Source: Candidatus Krumholzibacteriota bacterium (lineage in GTDB: Bacteria > Krumholzibacteriota > Krumholzibacteriia > LZORAL124-64-63). Taken from it: 64,000 nucleotides of DNA. The notes beneath the pieces are model-generated. The model saw only the letters and a program-made list of their open reading frames with translations. It searched no databases and was not told the origin of the DNA. The stretch covers positions 1 to 64,000 of the forward strand of contig JAJRZA010000032.1 in NCBI GenBank assembly GCA_024275485.1. Reading direction: 5' to 3'. Below, piece after piece: positions 29,101-37,123 of this stretch. Both the position numbers and the translations under genes were made by a program. Numbering within the stretch: position 1 is the first letter of the stretch; the number at the start of each line of letters is the position of its first letter.

Positions 29101-29435
29101 CGCAAGCGCTCGCCGGCCGTGAAATTGGCCTTGGAAATGGCCTCCTGAACCGCCTCGTCTGGTACGTCGGCGCCTTCGGCGACCGTCAGGGTCAGGCGTT
29201 TATCCTGCCAGGAAGCCTTGGCTCCAACAATTCCGGGAACGGCTTTGACCAGATTTTCAAGACCCCCGTGGCAACTGGGACAATCCATGCCAAAAACTTC
29301 GTAAGTGCGGACCGTGCCGGCTACCAGGGGTGCTTCGGTTTCGGTTTTGGGCACGGAGGCACAACCGATCAGGAAGAAGGTGGAGGCGATGGTCAGCACG
29401 GCCACAATCGGGCGCAGGGAAAGAGTTGATTTCAA
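29097..29435 (-). CDS. Lipoprotein with heavy-metal-associated (HMA) domain
   Basis: 112 residues: lipobox LIGC (Cys25) then a ferredoxin-like HMA domain with GMDCPSCHGGLENLVKAV (residues about 49-66), where the Cys pair binds Cu/Zn-type metals. The motif CPSCH happens to match the c-type haem pattern, but its context (GMDC...LE.....VPGIVGAKA) is clearly HMA. The start is TTG at 29435 with AGAGGA 8 nt upstream. Tethering a metallochaperone domain outside the cytoplasm is unusual. It probably works with the barrel protein it overlaps. Confidence 0.82.
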   Translation of the reverse strand: MKSTLSLRPIVAVLTIASTFFLIGCASVPKTETEAPLVAGTVRTYEVFGMDCPSCHGGLENLVKAVPGIVGAKASWQDKRLTLTVAEGADVPDEAVQEAISKANFTAGERLR

Positions 29436-29800
29436 GATTTTGTCCTCTAATTAGAAATCGGCAGCGGCCGGCTGCCATCGGTTTTTCCACAGAATGATTG
29501 TCCTCGCCGGTTCGGCCGAGTCCTATTTTCGTCAGGCTGATACAGGATGAAGTCATACAAGATTATTTAATAGTATATGAAAATACCATGTGCTGCCACC
29601 CAACCCGGACGTATCATCCCCATGACTTTCCTCGTCACCGCCGTGGTGGTGGTCAATATCGTGATGGCATTTCATTGCCTTCAGAAGTCATTTTCCCCAA
29701 AATAATCATGATTTATGATATGGATTGTTCGGTCGCCCGTTTGACACGATCAACGAGATTTATCCAAATACAGGAAGAATCAAACTTGGGGGTTTCAACC
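29436..29800. other. Intergenic region upstream of the RCC1-repeat gene
   Basis: This 365-base stretch between divergent genes has no convincing gene. It is AT-rich around 29560-29590 and 29695-29725. A perfect TTGACA (29741-29746) is the best -35 for the rightward gene, but the hexamers 15-18 bases later are poor -10 matches. Confidence 0.4.
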
Positions 29801-31501
29801 ATGACCATCATAGGAAAAACTATTCGCCACGTTACTTTCCTTTTGCTCTGTGTCTACATACTGGTTGCTGCCGCCGATACCATAGCCCAGATATCGGACA
29901 CCCCTGGCCCGACCCTTCTGTGGGGCGGGTGGAGGTCTGGTGGAGATGAACTCGACCAGTTTGTTTCCATAGAGGCAGGGACCAGGCACGTTTTGGGGAT
30001 CCGCCACGACGGCGGCGCCATGGGTTGGGGTGACAACTCTTTCGGCCAATGCGATGTTCCGGAACCCAACCAGGATTTTGTTTCCCTGGCAGCGGGCTCG
30101 CAGTTCTCGTTGGGACTGAAAGCTGATGGCAGTGTGGTTGCCTGGGGCGACAACCGACGCGGGCAGGGCGAGATCCCGGAGCCCAACACCGGTTTTATTG
30201 CCCTCTCGGTGGGCCAAGGGCACATCCTGGGGTTGAAGGCCGACAACACTGTCGTAGCTTGGGGCGAAAACGGGATTGGTCAGTGCGATGTGCCCGAACC
30301 CAATGAAGGTTTTGTGGAACTGAGCGCCGGCTATACCTGCAGCTATGGCCGTCGTGCCGATGGGGTCATCGAAATTTGGGGACGGAGTCTGACTGTTCCC
30401 ACTCCCAACGAAGATTTTGTAATTGTCGAAGGAACCCATCAATCCTTTGTCGGCCTCACCAGTGAAGGCCGTTTGGTCCCCTGGGGATTGAGCCCCTATC
30501 TCGGCTCCAATCTTCCAGAACCACCCACGGGTTTCAAAGACTTGGCAGTAGGCTATTACCACAGCCTTGCTTTGAAAGAGGATGGCTCCATTGTTGGCTG
30601 GGGCAGCAACGACGCCGGCCAATTGGACGCACCCTTGCCCAATATCGATTACATCGACTTGGATGTTACCATCAATAGAAGCCTGGCAGTGAGAGCCGAC
30701 GGCTCGCTGCATGGCTGGGGCTTTGATACGTACGGATTTTGGGAAATGCCATCGCCCAACACGGGTTTTGTTTCGGTTGCCTGCGCGGCCTGGAGCGGAT
30801 TGGCTCTCAAGGAAGACGGTTCCATCTCCATGATCCCGCCTGTTGATTCTCTTCCGGTACCCAATGGTGATTTCATCGCCGTGGCCGCCGGGGGTGATCA
30901 GTATCACGTTGAGTTTTGCGACTTTTTCATGGGATTAAGAATCGATGGCAGCATTGCAGTCTGGGGCGATAATACCTACGGTCAATGGGATGTGCCACAG
31001 CCCAACTCGGGGTTTGTTGCCATGGCAGCAGGATACCATCACGCCATAGGCCTGAAAGCCGATGGATCGGTGGTTACCTGGGGGAATGTGACGGATCTCC
31101 CTGACGACAATAACGGCTTTGCGGGGGTCGGCGCCGGCGGTGAGGTGTGCATGGGGATTATGCCCCATGGCTTCGTTTCCGCGGTGGAACCGGTTGTTGA
31201 TGATTTCTCAACGCCGCCGGCCAGGAACTTCGCCCTGCTGCAAAACCAACCGAACCCATTCAACCCGGCCACTAACATTCGTTACCGGTTGTCCCGGCAA
31301 GGGCCTGTGCGTGTGCAAATCTTTAATGTTCGGGGCCATCTTGTCCGGACTCTTGTGGATGACAATCAAGATGAGGGATGGCACGAAATCATGTGGGATG
31401 GTCGGTCTGATCAACGCCGCAATCTGCCTTCCGGAACCTATCTGTACCAGCTGGAATCAGGGCAGAGGATTGAATCTCGGCAAATGACTTTGGTTCGATG
31501 A
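29801..31501 (+). CDS. Secreted RCC1-repeat beta-propeller protein with sorting domain
   Basis: 566 residues from the ATG at 29801 (GGGGG 8 nt upstream); the frame is open a further 101 codons but without sensible content. A signal peptide is followed by about ten repeats of roughly 45-50 residues with the core GLKADGSVVAWGDN...GQ.DVPEPN.GF, i.e. RCC1-like blades, some degenerate. A FlgD-like domain (QPNPFNPATNIRY) ends it. The ligand is unknown; a surface-exposed propeller for binding proteins or glycans is plausible. Confidence 0.85.
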   Translation: MTIIGKTIRHVTFLLLCVYILVAAADTIAQISDTPGPTLLWGGWRSGGDELDQFVSIEAGTRHVLGIRHDGGAMGWGDNSFGQCDVPEPNQDFVSLAAGSQFSLGLKADGSVVAWGDNRRGQGEIPEPNTGFIALSVGQGHILGLKADNTVVAWGENGIGQCDVPEPNEGFVELSAGYTCSYGRRADGVIEIWGRSLTVPTPNEDFVIVEGTHQSFVGLTSEGRLVPWGLSPYLGSNLPEPPTGFKDLAVGYYHSLALKEDGSIVGWGSNDAGQLDAPLPNIDYIDLDVTINRSLAVRADGSLHGWGFDTYGFWEMPSPNTGFVSVACAAWSGLALKEDGSISMIPPVDSLPVPNGDFIAVAAGGDQYHVEFCDFFMGLRIDGSIAVWGDNTYGQWDVPQPNSGFVAMAAGYHHAIGLKADGSVVTWGNVTDLPDDNNGFAGVGAGGEVCMGIMPHGFVSAVEPVVDDFSTPPARNFALLQNQPNPFNPATNIRYRLSRQGPVRVQIFNVRGHLVRTLVDDNQDEGWHEIMWDGRSDQRRNLPSGTYLYQLESGQRIESRQMTLVR

Positions 31502-31559
31502 GCTGATGGACATACCAGAAGTTTGCGTAACAAAAGGGCTTTGCGTGCCGCCATTGACG

Positions 31560-31616
31560 CAAAAAACGCGCCCCGAATTTACAGGGCCAAAGCCGGAAAA
31601 ACGGGGCGCGATTTTC
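31560..31616. terminator. Bidirectional terminator between RCC1 gene and citrate synthase
   Basis: CGCGCCCCG (31567-31575) pairs with CGGGGCGCG (31602-31610). On the minus strand the stem is followed by TTTTTT, giving a good terminator for the citrate synthase gene; on the plus strand only ATTTTC follows. Confidence 0.75.
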
Positions 31617-31636
31617 TATGCAAATCAAATGGCCGG

Positions 31637-32911
31637 TTACTTCACCTGACTCATCAGCCACTTTGTGGTAACACTCTTGGGCCGCTCAATGGGCGATCCC
31701 ATGGCTCGATCAATCACCATCTGGCTCAGCATACCCATGGCCCTACTCACCGAGAACAGCACCGTGTAGTAGCTGTATTCACGCATACCGTAGTGATGCA
31801 ACAGGGCGCCACTGCCGGCGTCCACGTTGGGCCAGGGATTCTTGGCTTTGCCTTGCTCGGTCAGCACCTTGGGAACGATTTCGAAGACCTTGTTGACTAA
31901 GGCCATCACGGGATCATCGGGGAAATGTTTCATGCCAAAGGCACGGAAAGCGGTGAACCGGGGATCGCTGACACGCAGCACCGCATGACCGTAGCCGGGA
32001 ATGACCTTGCCGCCGTTCAGCGTATCCCAGGCGTACTGGGTGAGCTGTTCATCGGTAGGCACGCCCTTGAACTTTTTCTTCAGTTCCAGAATCCAATTCA
32101 GGCATTCCTGGTTGGCCAAACCGTGCAGGGGGCCGGCCAGTCCGTTCAATCCTGCCGAGACACTATAATACGCGTCGCTCAGGGCCGAACCAACCAGGTG
32201 ACAGGTGTGAGCTGAGACGTTGCCGCCTTCGTGATCACAGTGCAGCACCAGATACAGCCGCATGCAGTCGGCAAATTCGCCGCTCTTGTCGTTCAGGCCC
32301 AGCATGTGCGCGAAGTTCTCGGACCAGGTCAACCCTTTTTTGGGGCTGATGCGTTTGCCCTTGTTGAAGCGCATGCGGTAGATTCCGGCAGCGATGGCGG
32401 GCAGCTTGGCCAGCAAGTCGAGGCTGTCCTCCAGGGTGGGCTTCCAGTAGTCCATCTTGCTCATGCCGGAGTTGTAGGCCTTGACGAATTTGCTCTCGCG
32501 CTGCATGCACAGAACTGCAGTGTCGAGCATGCACATGGGGTGGGAGTTTTTGGGCATGGCTTCGAGAACCTTCCACACGTAGGAAGGAACCTTGGCTCGG
32601 CTGTTCAACTCTTCGGTCAGGGCGCGACGGTCGCGGGCGTTGGGCAGATCACCAGTGCAAAGCAGGTAGAAGGTATCTTCAGGAGTTTTTTTGGTCAGGT
32701 CGCCCACAGGGATACCGCGGACCAGCAACCCGACGTCGGGGGGAACTTCAGAGGTGTCGCAAACCATGCCTTTGACACCACGCATGCCACCATAGGCCTG
32801 GGCGATGGACACGTCGCTGATCTTTTTGCCACCATGTTCTTTGATCAGGGTTCGAATCTCGTCTCGCCATACGGGGATTTTCTTTTCAAGCGCATTTTGG
32901 AGCTTAGCCAT
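31637..32911 (-). CDS. Citrate (Si)-synthase, mitochondrial-type
   Basis: Condenses oxaloacetate and acetyl-CoA at the entry of the TCA cycle. The catalytic residues are visible: His in HCDHEGGN, His in GYGHAVLR and Asp in NVDAGSG. The 424-residue length, GYGHAVLRVSDPR, the LLHHYGM tail region and the long N-terminal helical part match the eukaryotic/mitochondrial type of subgroup rather than the usual bacterial GltA. The ATG at 32911 has AAGGAGGG 4 nt upstream; 14 more upstream codons are open but unlikely. Confidence 0.92.
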   Translation of the reverse strand: MAKLQNALEKKIPVWRDEIRTLIKEHGGKKISDVSIAQAYGGMRGVKGMVCDTSEVPPDVGLLVRGIPVGDLTKKTPEDTFYLLCTGDLPNARDRRALTEELNSRAKVPSYVWKVLEAMPKNSHPMCMLDTAVLCMQRESKFVKAYNSGMSKMDYWKPTLEDSLDLLAKLPAIAAGIYRMRFNKGKRISPKKGLTWSENFAHMLGLNDKSGEFADCMRLYLVLHCDHEGGNVSAHTCHLVGSALSDAYYSVSAGLNGLAGPLHGLANQECLNWILELKKKFKGVPTDEQLTQYAWDTLNGGKVIPGYGHAVLRVSDPRFTAFRAFGMKHFPDDPVMALVNKVFEIVPKVLTEQGKAKNPWPNVDAGSGALLHHYGMREYSYYTVLFSVSRAMGMLSQMVIDRAMGSPIERPKSVTTKWLMSQVK

Positions 32912-33211
32912 GACGCCCTCCTTGGGGGTTGGAATTGTGGACCCGCTCTCCAAAATGACATCGGAGGCGGCAGTCTGGAATCAATTGCCATGGTTGGCGA
33001 AGCAAATCCTTAAACCCCATGATTTTGCAAGGAGTTTTCAAATTCTCGCCCTCTGTTGTATTTCAAGGGATAACCTAACAATTGGGAGGTGGAATTTCAA
33101 CTTGATCGTTGTCTTTGATCAGGAATTTTCATGGAATTTACCGCAAAAGGGGCTTAACTTTTGATAGATCAGAGCCCTCGAAGCCCTCACCGAATCGATC
33201 CGGAGGATGAT

Positions 33212-33745
33212 ATGAACGCCGAAGTGAAACACTGCGTCGAAATTCTGGAGAAGGCCATTGCCTTTGAAGAAGAAGGAATAACGTTTTTTATGGACCGCGC
33301 ACAAAACGCCCCCTCGGCTTTGGAGCGCAACCTTTTCAACTCCCTGGCAAAGGACGAGGCCGGTCACAAGGCTCATCTGGTGCGTATGCGAGATGATCTG
33401 GTGAAGGAAGATACCCTCGATGTGCTGCCGGAAGTGGATGAGGAGCACATTCTTAACGTGCGGGGACTCTTTGAGAAATCCATGGCAGAGGTCAACGATC
33501 CCTATGAGCACCAACTGGAGGAACTGGAAATCCTCAACGGTGCCATGGAAGTGGAGCGGCGTGGTTTCCATCTCTACAACGATGCTGCAAGGTCCGTTGA
33601 AGACCACAGGGCCAAGGCCTTGTTCCAGCATCTGGCTGCCGAAGAGCAAAACCACTACTCCCTGCTGAAAAACACCTGTGACTACCTGGCCGACCCTGAA
33701 GGCTTCGCCGGATTCGACGGCAATCCCATGCTGGACGGCGGCTGA
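33212..33745 (+). CDS. Rubrerythrin-like ferritin-superfamily protein
   Basis: 177 residues forming a four-helix di-iron domain. Metal-binding glutamates and histidines appear as FEEEGITFF, KDEAGHKAH, MEVERRGFH and AAEEQNHY, the paired ExxH layout of the family. There is no C-terminal rubredoxin FeS4 domain, so the redox partner must be separate. It may detoxify peroxide. The ATG at 33212 has GGAGG 5 nt upstream; a TTG at 33161 is the alternative. The dus gene starts 4 nt after its stop. Confidence 0.85.
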   Translation: MNAEVKHCVEILEKAIAFEEEGITFFMDRAQNAPSALERNLFNSLAKDEAGHKAHLVRMRDDLVKEDTLDVLPEVDEEHILNVRGLFEKSMAEVNDPYEHQLEELEILNGAMEVERRGFHLYNDAARSVEDHRAKALFQHLAAEEQNHYSLLKNTCDYLADPEGFAGFDGNPMLDGG

Positions 33746-33749
33746 AAAA

Positions 33750-34787
33750 GTGGATCGAAACGCAGCCCGGGATTTTTTTCGGAATGTGGTGATCATGGCA
33801 CCCATGGCCACCGGCGGGAACCTGCCATATCGCCGACTTTGCCGTCAATTTGGTGCCGTGCGCACCTGCAGTGAGATGGTGATGGCCCACAAACTGGTCA
33901 AGGGCGGCGAACGCCCTCTCATTCGTCACCACGAAAGTGAAACGGATTTTGGGGTTCAGCTGGCGGGCAAGCGTGAGGAAATCATGGCCGAGGCAGCGGT
34001 GATCGCCGTGGAGCATGGAGCCAAATTCATCGATCTCAACTTCGGCTGCCCCATCGATTTGATTGTTCGCTACGGTTCGGGCGCAGCCATGCTGAAACGG
34101 CCTGCACGGTTGGCTGCCATCGTCTCGGCGGTGCGTTCGGTAGTGGATGTTCCCTTGTCAGTGAAAATCCGCCTGGGTTTTTCGAACGACAAAATCAACT
34201 GTGTCAAAATTGCCGGGTTGGTGGAAGATGCGGGGGCCGATGCGGTCACGGTCCATGGACGGACGCGGGCTCAGCGTTATCGTTCGAGTGCCCGCTGGGA
34301 GCCGATTGACGAGGTTGCCCGGGCTGTAAACATTCCTGTCATCGGCAACGGTGATCTGCTGACTATCTGGGATTTGCGGCGTCGTCGATCTGAAACTGCC
34401 GTCTCATCCTTCCTGGTGGCGCGCGGCGCGTTGATCAAACCCTGGATTTTCAAGGAACTGGCCGACGATGTCCCCTGGGATCCAAATCCGGCTGAGCGTT
34501 GGACGGTGTTGCGATGGTATGTTGATTTCGGCCGGGAGCATTTTGGGGACGATGAAAAAGGCCTTGGCCGGGTGCGTCGCTTTTTTCTCTGGCACTGGGA
34601 TTTTTGGCATCGGCATCGCCCCTTGACCGAAGAACAATTCTTGCAACAGCACCCTGAATCATTGATCCAGGCTAGGGTTGATGATGTCGAGGGCGGGGGC
34701 GATTTGGCACTTTTTGCCAGCAAGGATCCTGCCGATCACGAGGTGATTTGGCGGCGTGTCCTTGACAGGGATTATCCCACCGGGTAG
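33750..34787 (+). CDS. tRNA-dihydrouridine synthase
   Basis: FMN enzyme that reduces uridine in tRNA D-loops. TIM-barrel with the N-terminal MAPMATGGNLPYRRLC, the catalytic cysteine in NFGCPIDLIVRYGSGAAML (first part only of the family's NxGCP block), VKIRLG, HGRTRAQRY and GNGDL. The IDLI spacing after GCP resembles the Dus3-type branch. The region around WDLRRRRSETAVSS is divergent from the usual GCDGVMIGR. Start is a GTG at 33750, tightly following the rubrerythrin-like gene. Confidence 0.88.
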   Translation: MDRNAARDFFRNVVIMAPMATGGNLPYRRLCRQFGAVRTCSEMVMAHKLVKGGERPLIRHHESETDFGVQLAGKREEIMAEAAVIAVEHGAKFIDLNFGCPIDLIVRYGSGAAMLKRPARLAAIVSAVRSVVDVPLSVKIRLGFSNDKINCVKIAGLVEDAGADAVTVHGRTRAQRYRSSARWEPIDEVARAVNIPVIGNGDLLTIWDLRRRRSETAVSSFLVARGALIKPWIFKELADDVPWDPNPAERWTVLRWYVDFGREHFGDDEKGLGRVRRFFLWHWDFWHRHRPLTEEQFLQQHPESLIQARVDDVEGGGDLALFASKDPADHEVIWRRVLDRDYPTG

Positions 34788-34837
34788 AGTCCGCCTGGTC
34801 AGGAAGACGGAATCTTCCTGCTCAACAATTTGATTGC

Positions 34838-35021
34838 GGCCTGTGAACCAGCGGAAGTCCGGTTAAAGTCCGGCGCGGCCCCGCCACTGTAAACGGTGAC
34901 GAAACCTGCATTTGAGCCACTGATCCCACCTCGCCAGAGGTGACCGACCAAGGATGGACGGGCGGATCGGGAAGGCGCAGGGAGTAGATAGACCCGTAAG
35001 CCAGGAGACCGGTTCAAGGCC
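34838..35021 (+). ncRNA. Cobalamin (AdoCbl-type) riboswitch
   Basis: The conserved core is present in order: a CCGG/CCGG helix (34858-34874 region), GCGGCCCCGCCACTGTAAAC with the GCCACTG box at 34883-34889, and the B12 box CCAGGAGACC at 35001-35010. The closing P1 helix pairs GGCCtgTGAACC (34838-34849) with GGTTCAaGGCC (35011-35021). It lies immediately upstream of the BtuB-like receptor gene and would repress it when cobalamin is abundant. Confidence 0.93.
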
Positions 35022-35028
35022 TGCCACC

Positions 35029-35045
35029 ACCTTCGTGGGCGAGGT
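35029..35045 (+). promoter_or_regulatory. Likely Shine-Dalgarno sequestering hairpin of the riboswitch
   Basis: ACCTTCG (35029-35035) can pair with CGAGGT (35040-35045) across a TGGG loop, with one bulged T. The right arm is the ribosome-binding site of the ATG at 35046, so the riboswitch probably controls translation rather than termination; no T-run follows. Confidence 0.5.
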
Positions 35046-37109
35046 ATGGCTTTGGCTCTCCATCCCGGCAGGGGAATTCCAGGAACGGGTTTCTTTCAAA
35101 AGAATGCGGCTGTTTTGCCGCTGGTTTTGTTGTGCCTGATGGTTTGGACTGGGCCAGCCCGTGCCGTGGATGCCGGCACCATGGTATACACCGTCAGCGA
35201 TACCGTAGTGGTCCGTGCCAGGGCGATGGGTGATGCGATCACTCCCTCGGCCGCCGGTATGGTGACGATTATTGATCTGGAAGATGAATCCGGCAGTAAG
35301 GATTTGGCTGAAATTCTAGGACGCACAGCAGGTTTTCAGGTGCGTCACCATGGTGGATTGGGTTTTGCCGGGGTGCCTTCGTTGCGTGGGTCTTCGGCGG
35401 CCCAAATTCGAATTTTTATTGATGGCCTGCCCTTGAATGATGCTCAAAGTGGAACGGTTGATTTGTCCCTGTTGCCGGTAGAGCGGTTCTCCCGTGCTGA
35501 AATACATCGGGGGGTGGTGCCGGGTGGTTTGGGTGGCATGGGTGGTGCTGGCGCCGTGAATTTGATCACCCGCTCACAGGCCGATGGCCTGGATGCAGGT
35601 GTTTTTGCCGGTGGTTTTGGCAGCCTTGGCGGTCGTATGACTTGGGGTGCGTCCTCGAACGAGGGAGATCGATCCATCCTGCTGATGGGACACGGTCGCC
35701 GGGCCGACAACGACTACCAGTATCTGGACAACAACCAGACTTTCCTGGAAACCGGTGATGATACTGTTCGTGTACGCCAAAATGCCTGGTTTGAAGAGTG
35801 GGGTCTTTGGGGCAGCAGTCGGATGGAGTGTGGACCGCTGGATATTCGTGCGGTGGCTGGTTGGTTTCGCAAGGATGGTGGCCGGCCCGGGCCGATCAAC
35901 TATCCTTCCCCATCGGCAACCGTGCGTCTTGATCGTCTGGATGGTCAGGTGCAAATATCGTTGCCCCCGCAACTGACCCTGGAATTTTCCACCGCCAAGG
36001 TGGAACAATTCCTTTTTGATCCGAATAATGAAATTGATGATGGGTTTGGCGGGGATATTCACTCGCTCAACAATGATTTGACGGGCCGCATCTCCTGGAC
36101 GCCCAACCTCTGGAAAAGTCATTCATCCGGTTCATTTATTTCCCTGGTAAACTTGACTGCAGGGGTGGAGCGCCGCAGTCAATGGTACAATCAGTGGTAT
36201 GGTGCCGATGAAGATCCGCGCCGCAATCGCCACACCGATTCTGCTTTTGCGGCTTTGCCCATGGTCCTTTTCGACAACAACCTGCAACTGACGCCGGCCT
36301 GGCGTTTCCAACGAAACACCGATGATTTCCCACCCCTGCCCGCCCTACCCTGGTTGCCTGAGGACGAAGATGTGAAAAATATTCGTCACGATGTTTCCCC
36401 ATCCGTGGGTCTGGTCTGGGAAGTGCAACCCGATACCTGGTTTGTGGAAGCTCATGCGGGGCAATCCGTACGCATTCCTACCTGGGTGGAGCTGTTTGGA
36501 CATCGCGGTGGAATTGACGGCAACCGTGAGCTCTCACCCGAGGAAATCACCGCCCTGGATGTGGCGCTGGTCTGGAAGCCTTCATCCGGTTTTTCATCCC
36601 GCCTTTCGGCCTTTCAGGCTCAAACCGACGACGCCATAATTTTCGTACAAAACAGCCCTGGAACCAGTCACGCCCAAAATATCGGCGCGACCCGCAACCG
36701 TGGCTTGGAATGGGAAGGACAGTTTTTGCTGCCTCACAAATTGCATTTGCAGGCCAATGCCACCTGGCAAGATCCAGTGGATCTTGGAGAGATACCTCAT
36801 TTGAACGGCAACAGTCTGCCATACCTCAGCGATGTGGAAATCGATGCCCGCCTGACCAGACCGGTGGGCTTCTGGCGTCTCTGGGTGGAACTCTCCCATG
36901 AAAGTTCCAAATACCGGGATCGTGCAAATACCGAACTGATCAAAGCCCCTGCCCGAACCCGGTGGAATTTGGGTGTGACCCGATTGATTGGCAATAGCCT
37001 CGAAATTTCCGCAGAAGTGATAAATCTGACCGACGACCGTACTTACGATGTCGTGCAATTTCCCCTACCCGGTAGAACATGGCAAGTGGCCATGCGCGTT
37101 AACCGGTGA
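35046..37109 (+). CDS. btuB: TonB-dependent receptor, BtuB-like (vitamin B12)
   Basis: 687 residues: a signal region (hydrophobic to about residue 39), a TonB-box-like DTVVVRAR (about residues 51-58), a plug domain (DLAEILGRTAGFQVRHHGG, LRGSSAAQIRIFIDGLPLND, EIHRGVVPGG), then a 22-stranded-type barrel ending in VNR. Cobalamin specificity is inferred from the riboswitch just upstream. The ATG at 35046 is very close to its GAGG; no better in-frame start is visible. Co-transcribed with the propeller gene 14 nt downstream. Confidence 0.88.
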   Translation: MALALHPGRGIPGTGFFQKNAAVLPLVLLCLMVWTGPARAVDAGTMVYTVSDTVVVRARAMGDAITPSAAGMVTIIDLEDESGSKDLAEILGRTAGFQVRHHGGLGFAGVPSLRGSSAAQIRIFIDGLPLNDAQSGTVDLSLLPVERFSRAEIHRGVVPGGLGGMGGAGAVNLITRSQADGLDAGVFAGGFGSLGGRMTWGASSNEGDRSILLMGHGRRADNDYQYLDNNQTFLETGDDTVRVRQNAWFEEWGLWGSSRMECGPLDIRAVAGWFRKDGGRPGPINYPSPSATVRLDRLDGQVQISLPPQLTLEFSTAKVEQFLFDPNNEIDDGFGGDIHSLNNDLTGRISWTPNLWKSHSSGSFISLVNLTAGVERRSQWYNQWYGADEDPRRNRHTDSAFAALPMVLFDNNLQLTPAWRFQRNTDDFPPLPALPWLPEDEDVKNIRHDVSPSVGLVWEVQPDTWFVEAHAGQSVRIPTWVELFGHRGGIDGNRELSPEEITALDVALVWKPSSGFSSRLSAFQAQTDDAIIFVQNSPGTSHAQNIGATRNRGLEWEGQFLLPHKLHLQANATWQDPVDLGEIPHLNGNSLPYLSDVEIDARLTRPVGFWRLWVELSHESSKYRDRANTELIKAPARTRWNLGVTRLIGNSLEISAEVINLTDDRTYDVVQFPLPGRTWQVAMRVNR

Positions 37110-37123
37110 ACAATGGAGTCGAA

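Noticed and set aside
29237-29290. c-type haem site CPSCH in the small lipoprotein
   Set aside because: The surrounding residues define an HMA metal-binding domain; counted as metal site, not haem.
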